A stretch of DNA of 64,000 nucleotides from Vibrio lentus (GTDB lineage: Bacteria; Pseudomonadota; Gammaproteobacteria; Enterobacterales; Vibrionaceae): the NCBI RefSeq assembly GCF_030409755.1, contig NZ_JAUFQE010000002.1, positions 1,674,001-1,738,000 of the forward strand, read 5' to 3'. Shown here in pieces: positions 62,836 through 64,000 of this stretch; positions within the stretch are counted from its first letter, which is position 1, and each line of letters begins with the position of its first letter. The notes beneath the pieces are model-generated. The model saw nothing but the letters and a program-made list of their open reading frames with translations, searched no databases and was not told where the DNA came from. The position numbers were made by a program, and so were the translations under genes.

Positions 62836-64000
62836 TTTCAAATGTTCTCTCCAGCACCAAAACCCTAACTGGCCGCTTAGCGGTTTTCTTTGGGTTAATG
62901 GCCGTGATTGTATCTGCATTCGTCTATGTGGTGTTTATTGCCGCACTGTATTTGTCTGAAGATCGGGTTGGGGAAAAGCGCATTCTTATCGATCGCAACT
63001 ACGCGGTTGGCTTATTCCAATCTGGAGAAAGTGGTGAGATTCGCATTGATGACCTCACAGTGGCATACAACGACCTGGCTTACATTCCAAAGAAATACAC
63101 TAAATATATAGAAGGAAAAGATAGCTTTCTGGGCGAAGTTGGCGATGAACCCGAATCACGCATGGTGTATGTCGGTGAGTATTCTGATGAAGGAGAAACC
63201 CACCCAATTGTTCTGTTGTCTGAAATCGATCGCGTCGAGTTTGATATCTATGAATTGGTGTATGCGACGACATTTATGTTAACCCTTCTCTCAATTCTGA
63301 TATTCAGCTTTGGGGCACTACTCTATAGACTCTCCAAGCGTTTGATTGAACCATTCAACTCGCTCTCCGCCCAACTGGAATCGAATAAGCTCAACCTAAA
63401 CGAAGAGTTTGGTGTGAGTGACGATGCGGCGGTGGAATTTCGTCAACTGACCGATCAACTTAATCAATATCGTCGAGAAATCAACTCCCTGCTCAAGCGT
63501 GAACAAGCCTTTGCTCGCTACTCAAGTCATGAGTTGAGAACCCCGCTGACTGTCGCTCGCGGGGCAAATAAGCTACTACTTCGCAGCGAAACAACCGAGT
63601 TTCAATCTCGCCAAGTTGAACGTATTGATGACGCCATTGTTCAAATGTCAGAAATGGTCGATGCCCTGCTTGGTCTCGTTCGTTACGAAAGAAACAGTGA
63701 CGATGCACCGCTGCGCTTGTTCACCCAGCAAGAATTAGAGACTATTGTTTCGAAAAACTCGTTGCAGGCAAAAGAGAAAGAAGTCGAAATAGCCTTACAG
63801 ATTCAATCAGAACCAACCATCCAAGCCACCAGTACCATCATGAATATGTTGGTCGGTAACTTGTTGAGAAATGCGATTGCTGCGACCAATAGCGGCACCG
63901 TAACTATCACTCTTTCCCAAGACACTCTTGTGATTGAAGACCAAGGTGAAGGCCTTCAGGAACAATACAACCCGAATGGTCATGGGCTAGGCTTGTTGAT
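62832..64000 (+). CDS. Sensor histidine kinase (5' part, cut by window end)
   Basis: About 390 codons are visible. TTG 62832 overlaps the regulator stop by four bases (TTGA), and no better in-frame start lies before the first membrane segment (residues about 19-42, FFGLMAVIVSAFVYVVFIAAL). A periplasmic domain of about 90 residues follows, then a second membrane segment (TTFMLTLLSILIFSFGALLY), a HAMP-like linker and the H-box SSHELRTPLTVARG with the phospho-histidine. The N-box NLLRNAIAAT, G1 EDQGEG and G2 GHGLGL are visible. It pairs with the upstream response regulator. Confidence 0.93.
   Translation, partial: MISNVLSSTKTLTGRLAVFFGLMAVIVSAFVYVVFIAALYLSEDRVGEKRILIDRNYAVGLFQSGESGEIRIDDLTVAYNDLAYIPKKYTKYIEGKDSFLGEVGDEPESRMVYVGEYSDEGETHPIVLLSEIDRVEFDIYELVYATTFMLTLLSILIFSFGALLYRLSKRLIEPFNSLSAQLESNKLNLNEEFGVSDDAAVEFRQLTDQLNQYRREINSLLKREQAFARYSSHELRTPLTVARGANKLLLRSETTEFQSRQVERIDDAIVQMSEMVDALLGLVRYERNSDDAPLRLFTQQELETIVSKNSLQAKEKEVEIALQIQSEPTIQATSTIMNMLVGNLLRNAIAATNSGTVTITLSQDTLVIEDQGEGLQEQYNPNGHGLGLL

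Noticed and set aside
1..64000. CRISPR arrays, prophage, integron or IS elements
   Set aside because: No regularly spaced direct repeats, transposase, integrase or phage structural genes were seen on either strand.

Overview
The window is ordinary chromosomal DNA from a Vibrio, most like the main chromosome of a Splendidus-type species; the species is not fixed. The support is protein-level likeness to Vibrio and enteric families together with Vibrio-type gene sets: the carboxynorspermidine pathway, separate trpG with fused trpCF, the GacA-type regulator UvrY/VarA upstream of uvrC, and an AspS-like T2SS pilotin beside metE. No phage, integrase, IS element, plasmid gene, rRNA or CRISPR array was seen. 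The only mobile-looking DNA is a group of about 130-bp palindromic repeats at 21.6-22.1 kb.

Layout. 0-6.9 kb: partial gyrA, divergent ubiG, then nrdA-nrdB-yfaE (class Ia ribonucleotide reductase and its ferredoxin) behind a DnaA box and a pair of NrdR boxes. 6.9-12.2 kb: a DMSO respiration divergon, with napF-like ferredoxin plus TorD-family chaperone leftward and dmsABC rightward around a perfect FNR box. 12.3-15.4 kb: a CinA-like protein, a DUF3943 envelope protein and an ACT-domain (GcvR-like) regulator. 15.5-21.1 kb: a three-gene leftward norspermidine operon. 21.1-22.3 kb: repeat-rich DNA without genes. 22.3-26.1 kb: leftward uvrY-uvrC-pgsA followed by tRNA Cys-Gly-Leu-Gly with its own promoter. 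26.5-31.4 kb: polB, a nucleotidyltransferase, EfpL (YeiP), a DNA-mimic protein and a SPOUT methyltransferase.

31.6-41.7 kb: leftward rnmAM-yciO-rluB, divergent from the complete trp operon (trpL-E-G-D-CF-B-A), which has a TrpR operator inside its promoter and a leader peptide with five Trp codons. 41.7-44.0 kb: nfeD-slipin pair. 44.4-48.8 kb: a dicarboxylate/amino-acid symporter, an amino-acid-binding protein with a HisC-type aminotransferase, and a divergent LysR regulator. 49.1-51.5 kb: a small unknown gene, yciB, yciA, a yciI homologue and the aspS pilotin. 51.6-55.1 kb: divergent metE and metR. 55.3-59.0 kb: DUF4250 protein, an unknown membrane protein and YgiQ. 59.1-64.0 kb: a leftward GT2-ArnT-like-GtrA glycosylation operon divergent from an OmpR-type response regulator and its histidine kinase, which is cut by the window end.

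Most regions are conserved housekeeping or respiratory blocks. The items most worth a second look are the apparent A8 homopolymer frameshift at the end of ygiQ, the three-component glycosylation operon beside a two-component system, the insertion in MetE, the orphan HisC/binding-protein/LysR locus, and the palindromic repeats next to the tRNA cluster. No clearly novel defence or mobile system was found.
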